Assembly (NCBI GenBank): GCA_052246725.1
Contig: JBQQCL010000005.1
DNA: 64,000 nt
Source of the DNA: Pseudalkalibacillus sp052246725
Lineage (GTDB): Bacteria; Bacillota; Bacilli; Bacillales; Fictibacillaceae
Strand: one strand, 5' to 3'
Shown here: positions 17,598 to 26,006 of the stretch, piece after piece
Layout of the letters: each line of letters starts with the position of its first letter
Numbering within the stretch: position 1 is the first letter of the stretch
Translations under genes and position numbers: made by a program
Notes under the pieces: model-generated
Database searches by the model: none
What the model saw: only the letters and a program-made list of their open reading frames with translations
What the model was told of the DNA's origin: nothing

Positions 17598-17821
17598 CCC
17601 TCCAACCTCCTCTCTGTTTCTCACTCAATACCCTTTAAGAAGGAACTTCTAACTTCCAAATCTCACATACTGTTTCCGATGTTCATTCATCTTCTAATCT
17701 GTTATCAATTACGGCACTACTTTTAGAATACACCCTTAAATACCAGTCTAATTTTGAATAAATAAGATAAATTAAATTAATTTATTTATAATCATTTATA
17801 ATTCAGTGTTATCCATTACTT

Positions 17822-17848
17822 TTATCCACAAAAAGAATTTGTTATAAT
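17822..17848 (+). promoter_or_regulatory. Promoter with a perfect DnaA box over the -35
   Basis: TATAAT at 17843-17848 is a perfect -10. TTATCCACA at 17822-17830 is a perfect DnaA box where the -35 would lie, and a partial box TTATCCATT is at 17809-17817. The promoter serves the HTH-methyltransferase pair. Confidence 0.55.
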
Positions 17849-17880
17849 AATAATCAGATTTCTATAGAGGAGCGGTCCTG

Positions 17881-18072
17881 ATGGAAGACAAATACCCTGA
17901 GATTATGACGGTTTCCCAGGTTGCGGAATATTTACAAATCAGTGAAGTAACTACTTATAAACTAGTCCAGGAAAAGAAAATACCCGGGTTCAAGATCGGG
18001 CGTCATTGGCGAGTTAAAAAAGAAGACCTTTCTATTTTTATAGAGAAATTGAAGAACGGTGAAAAAATATAA
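17881..18072 (+). CDS. Excisionase-type helix-turn-helix protein
   Basis: The 63-residue protein has the MerR-like HTH_17 domain of the excisionase family: MTVSQVAEYLQISEVTTYKL, then GFKIGRHWRVKKEDL. Such proteins bind DNA as small accessory regulators. GAGG precedes the ATG. No integrase is nearby, so a role in excision is unlikely; it may regulate the adjacent methyltransferase gene, which starts 19 bases downstream. Confidence 0.8.
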   Translation: MEDKYPEIMTVSQVAEYLQISEVTTYKLVQEKKIPGFKIGRHWRVKKEDLSIFIEKLKNGEKI

Positions 18073-18091
18073 TCAAAGCGGTGACTCATAA

Positions 18092-18724
18092 TTGTTGGAA
18101 AATACAGGTGAACGCATTATCCCAGATGAATTAAAGCCTACAAGTGGGCTTTTTTTAGAACATATTGCAAGATATTATTTTTCACTTCCCTATGTGAAAG
18201 GAAGAGTTTTGGATATTGCTTGTGGTTCAGGTTACGGTAGTCATTTTGTTGCAAAAACGAAGAAAAAATCGATATCAGAACTTGTAGCGGTGGATAATGC
18301 TCCTGCAGTGATTGATTATGCAGCTAAGCGATACAATCATCCCCTAATCGAGTATCGTGTTGAAGATGCACTCAATTCGAAACTTATTAAGAAGATCGGA
18401 ATGTTTGATACAATTCTTAGTTTTGAAACGATTGAACATGTACCTGATGATCGGAAATTTCTCAAAATCCTATTTGAATTATTGAACCCTGGCGGTATGT
18501 TAGTCTTATCTACTCCTTTCGGTCACGGAAGGAATGAACCTTGTGGATCTCCATTTCATTATTTTCAATTAACCACACAAGAATTCGAAGAACTCTTCAC
18601 CCAATATTCCTTTTCTGAGGTTGAAATTTATCATCAAAGAGGCGTTACGATTGAACCACCACGAAAAGAAGTGAAATATACCCTTGGAGTAGCTGTGTGT
18701 AAAAAAGATGTTGAACAGACGTAA
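18092..18724 (+). CDS. Class I SAM-dependent methyltransferase
   Basis: The 210-residue protein has motif I VLDIACGSGYGSHFV near residue 45, an acidic motif II AVDNA, and SFETIEHVPDD near residue 110. The fold is that of UbiE/Methyltransf_11 enzymes acting on small molecules or lipids. The substrate is unknown. The start is TTG 18092, about 8 bases after GGTG. It appears to form an operon with the HTH gene. A MITE is inserted just after it. Confidence 0.8.
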   Translation: MLENTGERIIPDELKPTSGLFLEHIARYYFSLPYVKGRVLDIACGSGYGSHFVAKTKKKSISELVAVDNAPAVIDYAAKRYNHPLIEYRVEDALNSKLIKKIGMFDTILSFETIEHVPDDRKFLKILFELLNPGGMLVLSTPFGHGRNEPCGSPFHYFQLTTQEFEELFTQYSFSEVEIYHQRGVTIEPPRKEVKYTLGVAVCKKDVEQT

Positions 18725-18740
18725 TCCAGTTTTAAGGATA

Positions 18741-19208
18741 GGCTCTTTTCTAAAAGATTGTTGCTTTTGGGTCATTTTTGTAAAGAACCATCTTGTGCAA
18801 GTTGATTGGAGAGCAAGGTGCGAGACTCCTCGAAAATGAAAATCGCATTTTCTTCGTGCGATGTAACGCTGCCGAAGCTTTCCTTGTCCTGCGGGATCAG
18901 CGTGCCTACTACCTGAATAATCTCCTCGCAAGGCATGCGACGAGGAAGCTCGCTTCGACAGGACTTTCTTGTAGACGCAGGAGCACAAATGCTTCCTTGA
19001 AAAGGAGACTCCTGAGGTCGCAAGGCGACGAGTGGGCTCACCGCACGCCCCGCGGAAAGCGAGCATACTGGTGCGGAAATCAATGACTTTTAAAGAAAAC
19101 TCGGCGAGACCAAGCCTTTTGTAGGTCGAGCCTTAGCTGCCCTTATACTGAAGAAAGTATTTTATACTTTCTTTAAGTGCAAAAGCAAGAAAGTTTGCGC
19201 AAACAGCC
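18741..19208. mobile_element. MITE copy A (ISL3-type ends, 8-bp target duplication)
   Basis: The element runs from GGCTCTTTTCTAAAAG to GCGCAAACAGCC and is flanked by the perfect 8-bp direct repeat TAAGGATA (18733-18740 and 19209-19216). The inverted ends share GGCTnTTTnnnnAAA. GG ends and 8-bp AT-rich duplications are typical of the ISL3 family. It encodes no transposase. Copy B (44380-44845) is almost identical and copy C (58912-59134) is a shorter version. It fills the gap between the methyltransferase and RNase J genes. Confidence 0.88.
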
Positions 19209-19262
19209 TAAGGATAAAAAGAAAAAAATCAAATCTTAGATAATTAGTCATGGAGGATTCTT

Positions 19263-20924
19263 ATGAAAGCTACCCCACCTATTAAATTGTTCGCCCTTGG
19301 CGGTCTGGGCGAAATCGGAAAAAACATGTATGGTCTACAATATGAGAATGAAATGATTTTGGTTGATTGCGGAATCAAGTTTCCAGATGAAGAACTACGA
19401 GGTATCGACTATGTCATTCCTGATTTCTCATATCTAGAAAAAAATAAAGATCTAATAAAAGGTGTATTCATTACCCATGGACATGAGGATCATATAGGAT
19501 CAATTCCCTTTTTATTAAAACGTCTGAATGTGCCAATCTATGCTGGAAAATTATCAATAGGCTTCATCAAAGATAAACTTGAAGAACATCGTCTTTTGCG
19601 TGGTGCAAAATTGAAAACGGTTGATGAGAATTCATTTGTAGAATTCGATCATTTTTCAGTCCGTTTCATGCGAACGAGCCATAGTATCCCTGATTCATTA
19701 GCGGTATGTATAAATACCCCATTTGGGAACATCGTCCATACAGGTGATTTCAAATTTGATCTAACACCAGGAGGCGCATCTTATGATATCGGTAAGATCG
19801 CTGAAATCGGCAATGAAGGTGTTTTTTGTTTAATGTCAGATAGTACGAACAGTGAAATTCCTGGTTTCTCTTTGTCCGAATCAGCCGTCAAAGAAACCTT
19901 ATTTGATATTGTTGAGCAAATTGAGGGACGCATCATTTTTGCCACATTCGCATCGAATATCTATCGTCTGCAGCAAGCGATAGAGGCTTCCATAGCTTTT
20001 GATCGTAAGGTAGCGGTGTTTGGCCGAAGCATGGAACGGTCGATTCGGATCGGGCGTGAATTAGGTTATATTAAAGCGCCTGAAGATACATTCATTTCAG
20101 GTAATGAGATCAACCGATATCCATCTAGTAAAATCACAATCTTATGTACAGGGAGTCAAGGAGAACCTATGGCTGCCTTAGGAAGGATAGCAAAAGGCTT
20201 ACACCGTCAGATCCAAGTCATACCAGGAGATACGGTTATCTTTTCTTCCTCTCCTATTCCAGGTAATATTAAACAGGTTTATAAATTGATTGATCAATTG
20301 GAACGAATCGGAGCTGATGTCATACATAATAAAATGAGTGACATCCATACCTCTGGCCACGGAACCCAGGAGGAACAGAAATTGATGATTCGTTTATTGA
20401 AACCAAAATATTTTGTTCCGATCCACGGGGAATACCGGATGCTTGTCAACCATGTTAAGTTGGCAGTTGATTGTGGGGTCGAACCCGAAAATACGTTTGT
20501 TTTAGATAATGGCGATATTTTGGCATTGAATGATGATGGAGGTCGAATGTCGGGCTCCTTCCCTGCTAATCCAGTCTATGTGGATGGAACCGGTATTGGA
20601 GATATTGGAAATATCGTTCTCAGAGATCGTCGTCTCCTTTCCCTCTGTGGAACAGTCGTCGTCACCATCACGATTGATTCAAAGAATGCAACCTTGTTGT
20701 CTGGGCCTGCACTTGTCTCCCGGGGATTCGTTTTCATGAGAGAATCCGGAGAGCTGTTAAGTGAAGCCGAAAGACTTGTTGAAAAGGAAGTTAATGCAAT
20801 GCTCGCAGAAGGGATCACGAAGTGGTCTGATCTGAAGAAAAAGATTTCCGACCTCCTCACTTCCTACTTTTTTGAAGAAACGAAACGGAATCCGATGATC
20901 CTCCCTGTCATCATGGAAGTATAA
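19263..20924 (+). CDS. Ribonuclease J family protein
   Basis: RNase J enzymes are metallo-beta-lactamase/beta-CASP nucleases with 5'-3' exonuclease and endonuclease activity in mRNA decay and rRNA maturation. The 553 residues contain FITHGHEDHIG near residue 72, HSIPDS, HTGDFKFD near residue 160, SDSTNSEIPGF near residue 193 and the C-terminal HGEYRM and SGHG segments. Its metal ligands appear intact and it is closer to RnjA than RnjB in these motifs. Canonical rnjA and rnjB lie elsewhere in B. subtilis, so this may be an extra paralogue. It precedes prfC. Confidence 0.9.
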   Translation: MKATPPIKLFALGGLGEIGKNMYGLQYENEMILVDCGIKFPDEELRGIDYVIPDFSYLEKNKDLIKGVFITHGHEDHIGSIPFLLKRLNVPIYAGKLSIGFIKDKLEEHRLLRGAKLKTVDENSFVEFDHFSVRFMRTSHSIPDSLAVCINTPFGNIVHTGDFKFDLTPGGASYDIGKIAEIGNEGVFCLMSDSTNSEIPGFSLSESAVKETLFDIVEQIEGRIIFATFASNIYRLQQAIEASIAFDRKVAVFGRSMERSIRIGRELGYIKAPEDTFISGNEINRYPSSKITILCTGSQGEPMAALGRIAKGLHRQIQVIPGDTVIFSSSPIPGNIKQVYKLIDQLERIGADVIHNKMSDIHTSGHGTQEEQKLMIRLLKPKYFVPIHGEYRMLVNHVKLAVDCGVEPENTFVLDNGDILALNDDGGRMSGSFPANPVYVDGTGIGDIGNIVLRDRRLLSLCGTVVVTITIDSKNATLLSGPALVSRGFVFMRESGELLSEAERLVEKEVNAMLAEGITKWSDLKKKISDLLTSYFFEETKRNPMILPVIMEV

Positions 20925-20949
20925 TCTTAGTAATGGAAAGGCATTTATT

Positions 20950-22515
20950 ATGATGAAACAACCACAGCTAGAAGAAGAAATCAACAAAAGGAAAACATTT
21001 GCAATCATTTCGCATCCAGATGCAGGTAAAACAACCCTGACTGAAAAAATATTGTTCTTAAGCGGGGCAATCCGTTCTGCAGGTACAGTCAAGTCGCGTA
21101 AATCAGGCAAGTATGCTACTTCCGACTGGATGGAAATGGAGAAGCAGCGTGGCATTTCAATCACTTCTAGTGTCATGCAGTTCACGTATAACGATTATAA
21201 AATCAACATTCTTGATACCCCTGGCCATCAGGATTTCAGTGAAGATACGTACCGTACTTTGATGGCGGTCGATAGTGTAGTTATGATCATCGATGCCGCC
21301 AAAGGTGTAGAGGCTCAGACGAAAAAGCTCTTCAAGGTTTGCAGCGATCGAGGCATTCCAATCTTTACATTCATCAATAAAATGGACCGACAAGGCCGAG
21401 ACCCATTTGAATTGCTTGAGGATATTGAGGAAGTCCTTGGGATTCAATCGTTTCCGATGAACTGGCCAATCGGGATGGGGAACTCTTTCCAGGGCGTCTA
21501 TGACCGCATTGTACACAAAATACATGTCTATGATGAACAGCGAGAACATCATTCCTTTAAGTTAGAGAATGATGATTTTAGCGGTAATGAAATAAAACAA
21601 TTAGTGCAACCTGAACAACTATCGGAATTGCAAGATACCATTTCCTTGTTGGATGAAGCCGGTGACTCTATAGACATGGAGTCGATCAAACAAGGCAAAC
21701 AGACACCTGTGTTCTTTGGAAGTGCGATCTCGACGTTCGGTATCCCTGCTTTCATGGAGCATTTTCTTGAACTTGCACCAGCACCACAAGGTCGGGAAAG
21801 TGATGAAGGATATATAGAACCATCTGATGAGGATTTTTCTGGATTCATTTTTAAGATTCAAGCGAACATGAATCCTGCCCATCGAGATCGTATTGCGTTC
21901 ATGAGAATATGCTCAGGTAAATTCAACAAAGGGATGGAAGCGTGGAACAATCGAACAAACAAGTCAGTCAAATTGGCACAAGGCCAACAGTTTTTTGCTG
22001 CATCAAGAGGAAATATCGATGAAGCTTATCCAGGAGATATCGTCGGGTTGTATGATCCAGGGTTATATCAAATTGGAGACACACTTTGCGGACAGAAAAA
22101 TACGTATTCTTATGGTAAACTACCTCAGTTTCCGCCGGAGCATTTTGCGAAAGTCCGTGCAAAGAATGCCATGAAACAGAAACACTTCTATAAAGGTGTC
22201 GCTCAATTGGCTGAGGAAGGTGCTGTACAGGTTTATAAAACTGCAAAAATGGAAGAAACGATTCTTGGGGTTGTCGGCGTCCTGCAATTCGAAGTTTTCG
22301 AACAACGGCTGAAATCGGAATATGGGGTGGATCTAGACATCCAACATCTTCCTCATACATGTGCTAGGTGGGTTTCAGAAGATAAGAACTTGAAGCTGGA
22401 CAGTACGAATTATCTTGTTCACGATGCATTAGGAAAACCATTGATCATTTTCGAGAGTGACTTCGCCTTGAGATGGTTCAAAGATAAAAATCCTAATATA
22501 GAACTACAATTATAA
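20950..22515 (+). CDS. prfC: Peptide chain release factor 3
   Basis: RF3 is a translational GTPase that helps release RF1/RF2 from the ribosome after termination. The 521 residues hold the P-loop SHPDAGKTTLTEK near residue 21, DTPGHQDFSEDTYRT near residue 89 (G3) and NKMDRQGRDPFELL near residue 142 (G4), followed by EF-G-like domains II and III. GGAAAGG precedes the ATG. To my knowledge B. subtilis lacks RF3, so its presence is a difference from that model. It is probably co-transcribed with the RNase J gene. Confidence 0.95.
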   Translation: MMKQPQLEEEINKRKTFAIISHPDAGKTTLTEKILFLSGAIRSAGTVKSRKSGKYATSDWMEMEKQRGISITSSVMQFTYNDYKINILDTPGHQDFSEDTYRTLMAVDSVVMIIDAAKGVEAQTKKLFKVCSDRGIPIFTFINKMDRQGRDPFELLEDIEEVLGIQSFPMNWPIGMGNSFQGVYDRIVHKIHVYDEQREHHSFKLENDDFSGNEIKQLVQPEQLSELQDTISLLDEAGDSIDMESIKQGKQTPVFFGSAISTFGIPAFMEHFLELAPAPQGRESDEGYIEPSDEDFSGFIFKIQANMNPAHRDRIAFMRICSGKFNKGMEAWNNRTNKSVKLAQGQQFFAASRGNIDEAYPGDIVGLYDPGLYQIGDTLCGQKNTYSYGKLPQFPPEHFAKVRAKNAMKQKHFYKGVAQLAEEGAVQVYKTAKMEETILGVVGVLQFEVFEQRLKSEYGVDLDIQHLPHTCARWVSEDKNLKLDSTNYLVHDALGKPLIIFESDFALRWFKDKNPNIELQL

Positions 22516-22547
22516 TGGAGAAGCAAACACATTAATACCTTGCATTT

Positions 22548-22582
22548 AAAACAGCTCCGGAAACGTCCACCAGAGCTGTTTT
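22548..22582. terminator. Bidirectional terminator between prfC and the HemD-like gene
   Basis: AAAACAGCTC and GAGCTGTTTT form a 10-bp stem; A and T tracts within it support use in both directions by the convergent genes. Confidence 0.85.
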
Positions 22583-22585
22583 CCT

Positions 22586-23416
22586 CTACCAATCATCCGT
22601 ATTTCCTTTTTTCTCTGAATAATATTGGGACAGTTTCATGATCATTGCACCCATCCGTTGTTTTTCGGGTTGGAGGACGTTTTCTACCCCTTCTTCATGT
22701 AATGCTTCAGCTGTTATCTTGCCCACGGCTGCAGCCATCACTTTGTCTTTAAACATAGTTTTAATTTGAGATAAATATTGAGTTTCTCGTGCATAGTCGA
22801 AAAGAAAACGGACCTGTAGTGCTGTTGTGAAACACACCGCATCTATTTTCCCTTTATTAATTTCCCCACATAAACTTTTTAATACTTTAGAATCAGGAGG
22901 GAGATGTTTATACGGGAGAATTTGGGAGTAAACTGCTCCTCTTCCCTCTAAAAATCGTATAAGTTTTGGTGCAGTATCACCATGGAGTTGGATCGTCACT
23001 CTCTGGTCATTAAATTCAAACTCCTCAAGGGTACTCATAAGCCCTTGGGTTGTTCCGTCGTCATCAACAGCAAGCGGAGCAATACCCATTTTTTTTAATA
23101 CTGAACGAGCTTTATATCCCCTGGCAGCTACTTTCGCTTTTTGGATTGTAGTAATAAAACTTTCAAGTATACCCAAATTTTCAGCAATCTTTAATAGTGT
23201 TTCCACCCCTACACCAGTTGTAAAAACGATCCAATCAACACCTTCGTTTACGATTCGTATAATCTCTGGTCCAACCTCTTTCTCATCCAAAATTACCGTA
23301 CCTTGAGCTGGTCTTACTATGGGGATTCCTCCCTGTTTCTCTACTAAAGCACACATTTCTTCAGTCCTTCTTGATCCCGAAAGAACGATACGCTTTCCCT
23401 CGAGTCCTTTTGTAAT
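22586..23416 (-). CDS. HemD-like protein (uroporphyrinogen-III synthase family)
   Basis: The product has the two-lobed HemD fold: KRIVLSGSRRTEEMCALVEK at the N-terminus, WIVFTTGVGVETLL near residue 60 and a second lobe with DAVCFTTALQVRFLFDY near residue 192. HemD cyclises hydroxymethylbilane, but this gene lies outside a hem operon, so it may be a paralogue with another role. The frame is open to 23458. The only well-placed SD (AGGAG) is 8 bases before an ATT codon at 23416, giving MTKGLEGKRIV by analogy to homologues. GTG 23425 or GTG 23458 are alternatives. Confidence 0.75.
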   Translation of the reverse strand: MTKGLEGKRIVLSGSRRTEEMCALVEKQGGIPIVRPAQGTVILDEKEVGPEIIRIVNEGVDWIVFTTGVGVETLLKIAENLGILESFITTIQKAKVAARGYKARSVLKKMGIAPLAVDDDGTTQGLMSTLEEFEFNDQRVTIQLHGDTAPKLIRFLEGRGAVYSQILPYKHLPPDSKVLKSLCGEINKGKIDAVCFTTALQVRFLFDYARETQYLSQIKTMFKDKVMAAAVGKITAEALHEEGVENVLQPEKQRMGAMIMKLSQYYSEKKGNTDDW

Positions 23417-23564
23417 TGCGATCACTCCTATCCATTTTGTTAGAATAAATGGTAACACATGTTTATATGTTTTTCTTTTTCAGATGCATATTACCCATTC
23501 AAGAAGTTATATGTTTTTACGTTCATCCTATGTACACCTACAACTTAATTGAATCCACATGATA

Positions 23565-23600
23565 AAAACAGCCCAGGCATCGATTGCCCTGGGCTGTTTT
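23565..23600 (-). terminator. Terminator of sigK
   Basis: AAAACAGCCCAGG and CCTGGGCTGTTTT form a 13-bp perfect stem immediately after the sigK stop on the minus strand. Confidence 0.92.
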
Positions 23601-23603
23601 CTT

Positions 23604-24317
23604 CTACCCTTTCTCCTTGTCGTTCCTTTGTCTGTAGAATTCATGAAACAACTTCATCAGGGCACGTTTTTCGATCCGAGAGACGTAGCTTCTTGAGATT
23701 CCCAGGTCTTTTGCGATCTCTCGTTGGGTCCGTTCTTTTTCTAGATCGAGTCCAAAACGGCCGACGATGACTTCCTTTTCACGATCATCGAGGATATGGA
23801 TATGTTCGTAAATCTGTTTCTTTTCCATCTTCAGTTGAATGGTATCGACAATGTCATCAAGATCGGCTTTGAGGACATCGATCAGTGTGATTTCATTACC
23901 CTCTTTATCCGTTCCGATCGGGTCATGTAAGGAGACGTCCTTCTTTGTCTTTTTAATCGCCCTCAAGTGCATGAGGATTTCATTTTCTATACAACGGGCA
24001 GCATAGGTTGCGAGTTTCGTCCCTTTCCCCCTTGAGTAACTCTCGATCGCTTTGATCAAACCGATTGTACCGATGGAGATCAAATCCTCTGTGTCTTCCC
24101 CTGTATTCTCGAATTTCTTACAAATATGTGCGACAAGTCTCAAGTTATGTTCGATCAAGCGATTCCGGGCTTCTTCATTCCCTTCCGCCATTTCTTTCAA
24201 GTATCTGGTTTCTTCTTTCGGTGACAATGGTTGTGGAAACGCATTGTTCTTCACATAAGATACGAAGAACATGACTTCTTTGAAAAAATAAGCCAGTGCT
24301 GCGATGATGCTTGACAC
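23604..24317 (-). CDS. sigK: RNA polymerase sigma-K factor (intact gene)
   Basis: SigK is the late mother-cell sporulation sigma factor, made as a membrane-associated precursor and activated by proteolysis in the SpoIVFB pathway. The precursor segment MSSIIAALAYFFKEVMFFVS is followed by YVKNNAFPQPLS, where the mature protein starts in B. subtilis. Region 2 (EDLISIGTIGLIKAIESYSRG, long helix) and region 4 (REIAKDLGISRSYVSRIEKR) are complete. The GTG 24317 is 7 bases after GGAGG. The gene is not split by a skin element. A CATAnnnTA motif of sigma-K type lies upstream at 24352-24361. Confidence 0.96.
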   Translation of the reverse strand: MSSIIAALAYFFKEVMFFVSYVKNNAFPQPLSPKEETRYLKEMAEGNEEARNRLIEHNLRLVAHICKKFENTGEDTEDLISIGTIGLIKAIESYSRGKGTKLATYAARCIENEILMHLRAIKKTKKDVSLHDPIGTDKEGNEITLIDVLKADLDDIVDTIQLKMEKKQIYEHIHILDDREKEVIVGRFGLDLEKERTQREIAKDLGISRSYVSRIEKRALMKLFHEFYRQRNDKEKG

Positions 24318-24492
24318 ATCCTCACCTCCATAGGCAGCTATCACACATACTTAATCCTATGTTAGGCTGGGCTTGGTTGTGTCTGTACCAAATTAGTTTC
24401 ATTTTCTTTCCTTAAACTAGATGACTCTTTTGAGGGAAAACATAAAATCATTGACCAGGCGTCAGATGACTAGTATGAATACCATGTTATTT

Positions 24493-25044
24493 TTAATCTT
24501 GTTTGGGTAATCCTGGTGGATAGTAATAAGGTGGGACTTTTAACCATCCTCTTTTTCTCAATAATGTTTTAGTGGTAGCTCCAAACGTTAGCATTTCTGT
24601 ATAAAATTCTGTCCATATCAAGGCTACATCTGTTCTGATTGTTTGTGAATTGGCGATTGCACACTCTGTGGCAGCAGTAACAATTTTTAAAGATACCCCA
24701 TTTGCAATCTCATCATCTGTAAGTTTTGTGCCAAGTGGAACTTCATTTGAATCAGATATAGGCTTTTTTGGTTGTGTAAGTGGAAGAGGGATCCCCTCTT
24801 TCTCCATAAAATTTGACAGCTTTTGAGACTGACTTTCACAGAGCTTTTTAGCGTCTATTAATAAGTTTTTCACTTCATTATCTGTAGTTGTATTAAGAGC
24901 TATTTCTTCATATCTAATTGCTTCATTTATTACCGTTAAGTATGTCCATATACCCATCACTTCTCCAACATGTAGAGGGTTTTTAGGTTCATTATCAACT
25001 AATGTTTTTAAAGTATTCCAAACAGCTTCAAAAGGGTTAGGCAT
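24493..25044 (-). CDS. DUF3231 family protein, single domain
   Basis: The 183-residue helical protein resembles half of a DUF3231 protein: MGIWTYLTVINEAIRYEEIA near residue 30 and a C-terminal block ending RGWLKVPPYYYPPG, comparable to the LEKPPHAPDRN ends of the neighbours. DUF3231 proteins are ferritin-like helical proteins found in spore formers; their function is not established. It shares strand with two larger DUF3231 genes at 26007 and 27028. Confidence 0.7.
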   Translation of the reverse strand: MPNPFEAVWNTLKTLVDNEPKNPLHVGEVMGIWTYLTVINEAIRYEEIALNTTTDNEVKNLLIDAKKLCESQSQKLSNFMEKEGIPLPLTQPKKPISDSNEVPLGTKLTDDEIANGVSLKIVTAATECAIANSQTIRTDVALIWTEFYTEMLTFGATTKTLLRKRGWLKVPPYYYPPGLPKQD

Positions 25045-25205
25045 TTTTTATCTCCTCACTTTTTAACTTAATTTTAATTTTTCCAAACAAAAAAATAAAA
25101 TTCATATCCTTTAACCGTGTAGGTATTCGCCCTTATTAAATGAAAGTCAACTTTAGGGCTTTCTCTATAAGTTGAGATGGATAGGAGTGTGGTCATAAAC
25201 CTTAA

Positions 25206-25399
25206 GTGGAAGCGTTACGGGTAAAGAAAGAGAAAAGTCGGGAAATTTATTACAGCTATGTAAAATTAAAAATACCAAAAGCAAAGCTCTAACATCTTTT
25301 AAAGTTCTTTTGCTAAAACATGAATTAACTGCTATCTATCCCCCGCCTCAGCATCCGTTTGGAACATTTCTTGAAACAAACGTAATTGATTGCTATTAA
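25206..25399 (+). pseudogene. Possible degraded gene fragment
   Basis: Two adjacent coding-like stretches lie in different frames: VEALRVKKEKSREIYYSYVK to a stop at 25290, then ALTSFKVLLLKHELTAIYPP continuing to a stop at 25397. Neither has a good start. I do not recognise the family. This is all I see in the 440-base gap 25045-25485, apart from AT-rich sequence. Confidence 0.3.
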
Positions 25400-25485
25400 A
25401 AGAACATTTCTAACTCAATAATCGAATTAAAAATAGGATGGGAACGAAAAAAGCTCACAGTATCCAAAATCTCATAATTAGAAAG

Positions 25486-25947
25486 TTAATGGTTATATTT
25501 CAAGAAGAAAAACCGAATGAGGAAACCTGTAATCAATCCAGGGATCACAAAAAGTATCGGTAACCAAACTGGTCCCAATAACGCCCCAAAAAAAGTTAAC
25601 TTAGAGGAATAGATCAGACCAACTGTCACCCAATAGGCACAAAAGACAAAGGGGAAATAAGAATATGGTCTTTTTCCTCCTCCAGCATCTTTAAACGCAT
25701 CCCACATTGCAAAGAAATACAAGCATGGATAAAACATCAGCCACCCATATTCAGCCTGTTCGATTGCTTGTTCGATTTCACCGTGGAAACTTAAAACAAT
25801 GATTTCGTTAAAGTTGGATTGGACGTTAATCATAAATTCCAATGTAATGAAAAGTAATCCTTTGAGAAACTTACCGTTTAAAATCTGGCCAAAACCCGGT
25901 AACGCAATACTCCACAGTATTTTTTCATACTTATTATTTCGACTCAT
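25486..25947 (-). CDS. Multi-pass membrane protein of unknown function
   Basis: The 153-residue protein begins with a LPGFGQILNGKFLKGLLFI segment typical of small TM2-like Bacillus membrane proteins, followed by about four more helices. GGGTGAT directly precedes the ATG. Its role is unknown. It sits between DUF3231 genes on the same strand. Confidence 0.65.
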   Translation of the reverse strand: MSRNNKYEKILWSIALPGFGQILNGKFLKGLLFITLEFMINVQSNFNEIIVLSFHGEIEQAIEQAEYGWLMFYPCLYFFAMWDAFKDAGGGKRPYSYFPFVFCAYWVTVGLIYSSKLTFFGALLGPVWLPILFVIPGLITGFLIRFFFLKYNH

Positions 25948-26006
25948 ATCACCCGTCCAAGTTGGAAAAATTTTAAAAGTTCGTTTTACGTTAACAACTT
26001 ACATTT

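Noticed and set aside
17881..18072. Prophage or integrative element marked by an excisionase-like gene
   Set aside because: There is no integrase, attachment site or phage gene nearby; such small HTH proteins are common as regulators.
18569..19086. ORFs of about 100 codons across MITE copies A and B
   Set aside because: They are conserved only because the DNA repeat is; they lack SD sequences and are absent from the short copy.
23604..24317. A skin-type prophage interruption of sigK
   Set aside because: The coding frame is continuous from the pro-sequence to region 4.
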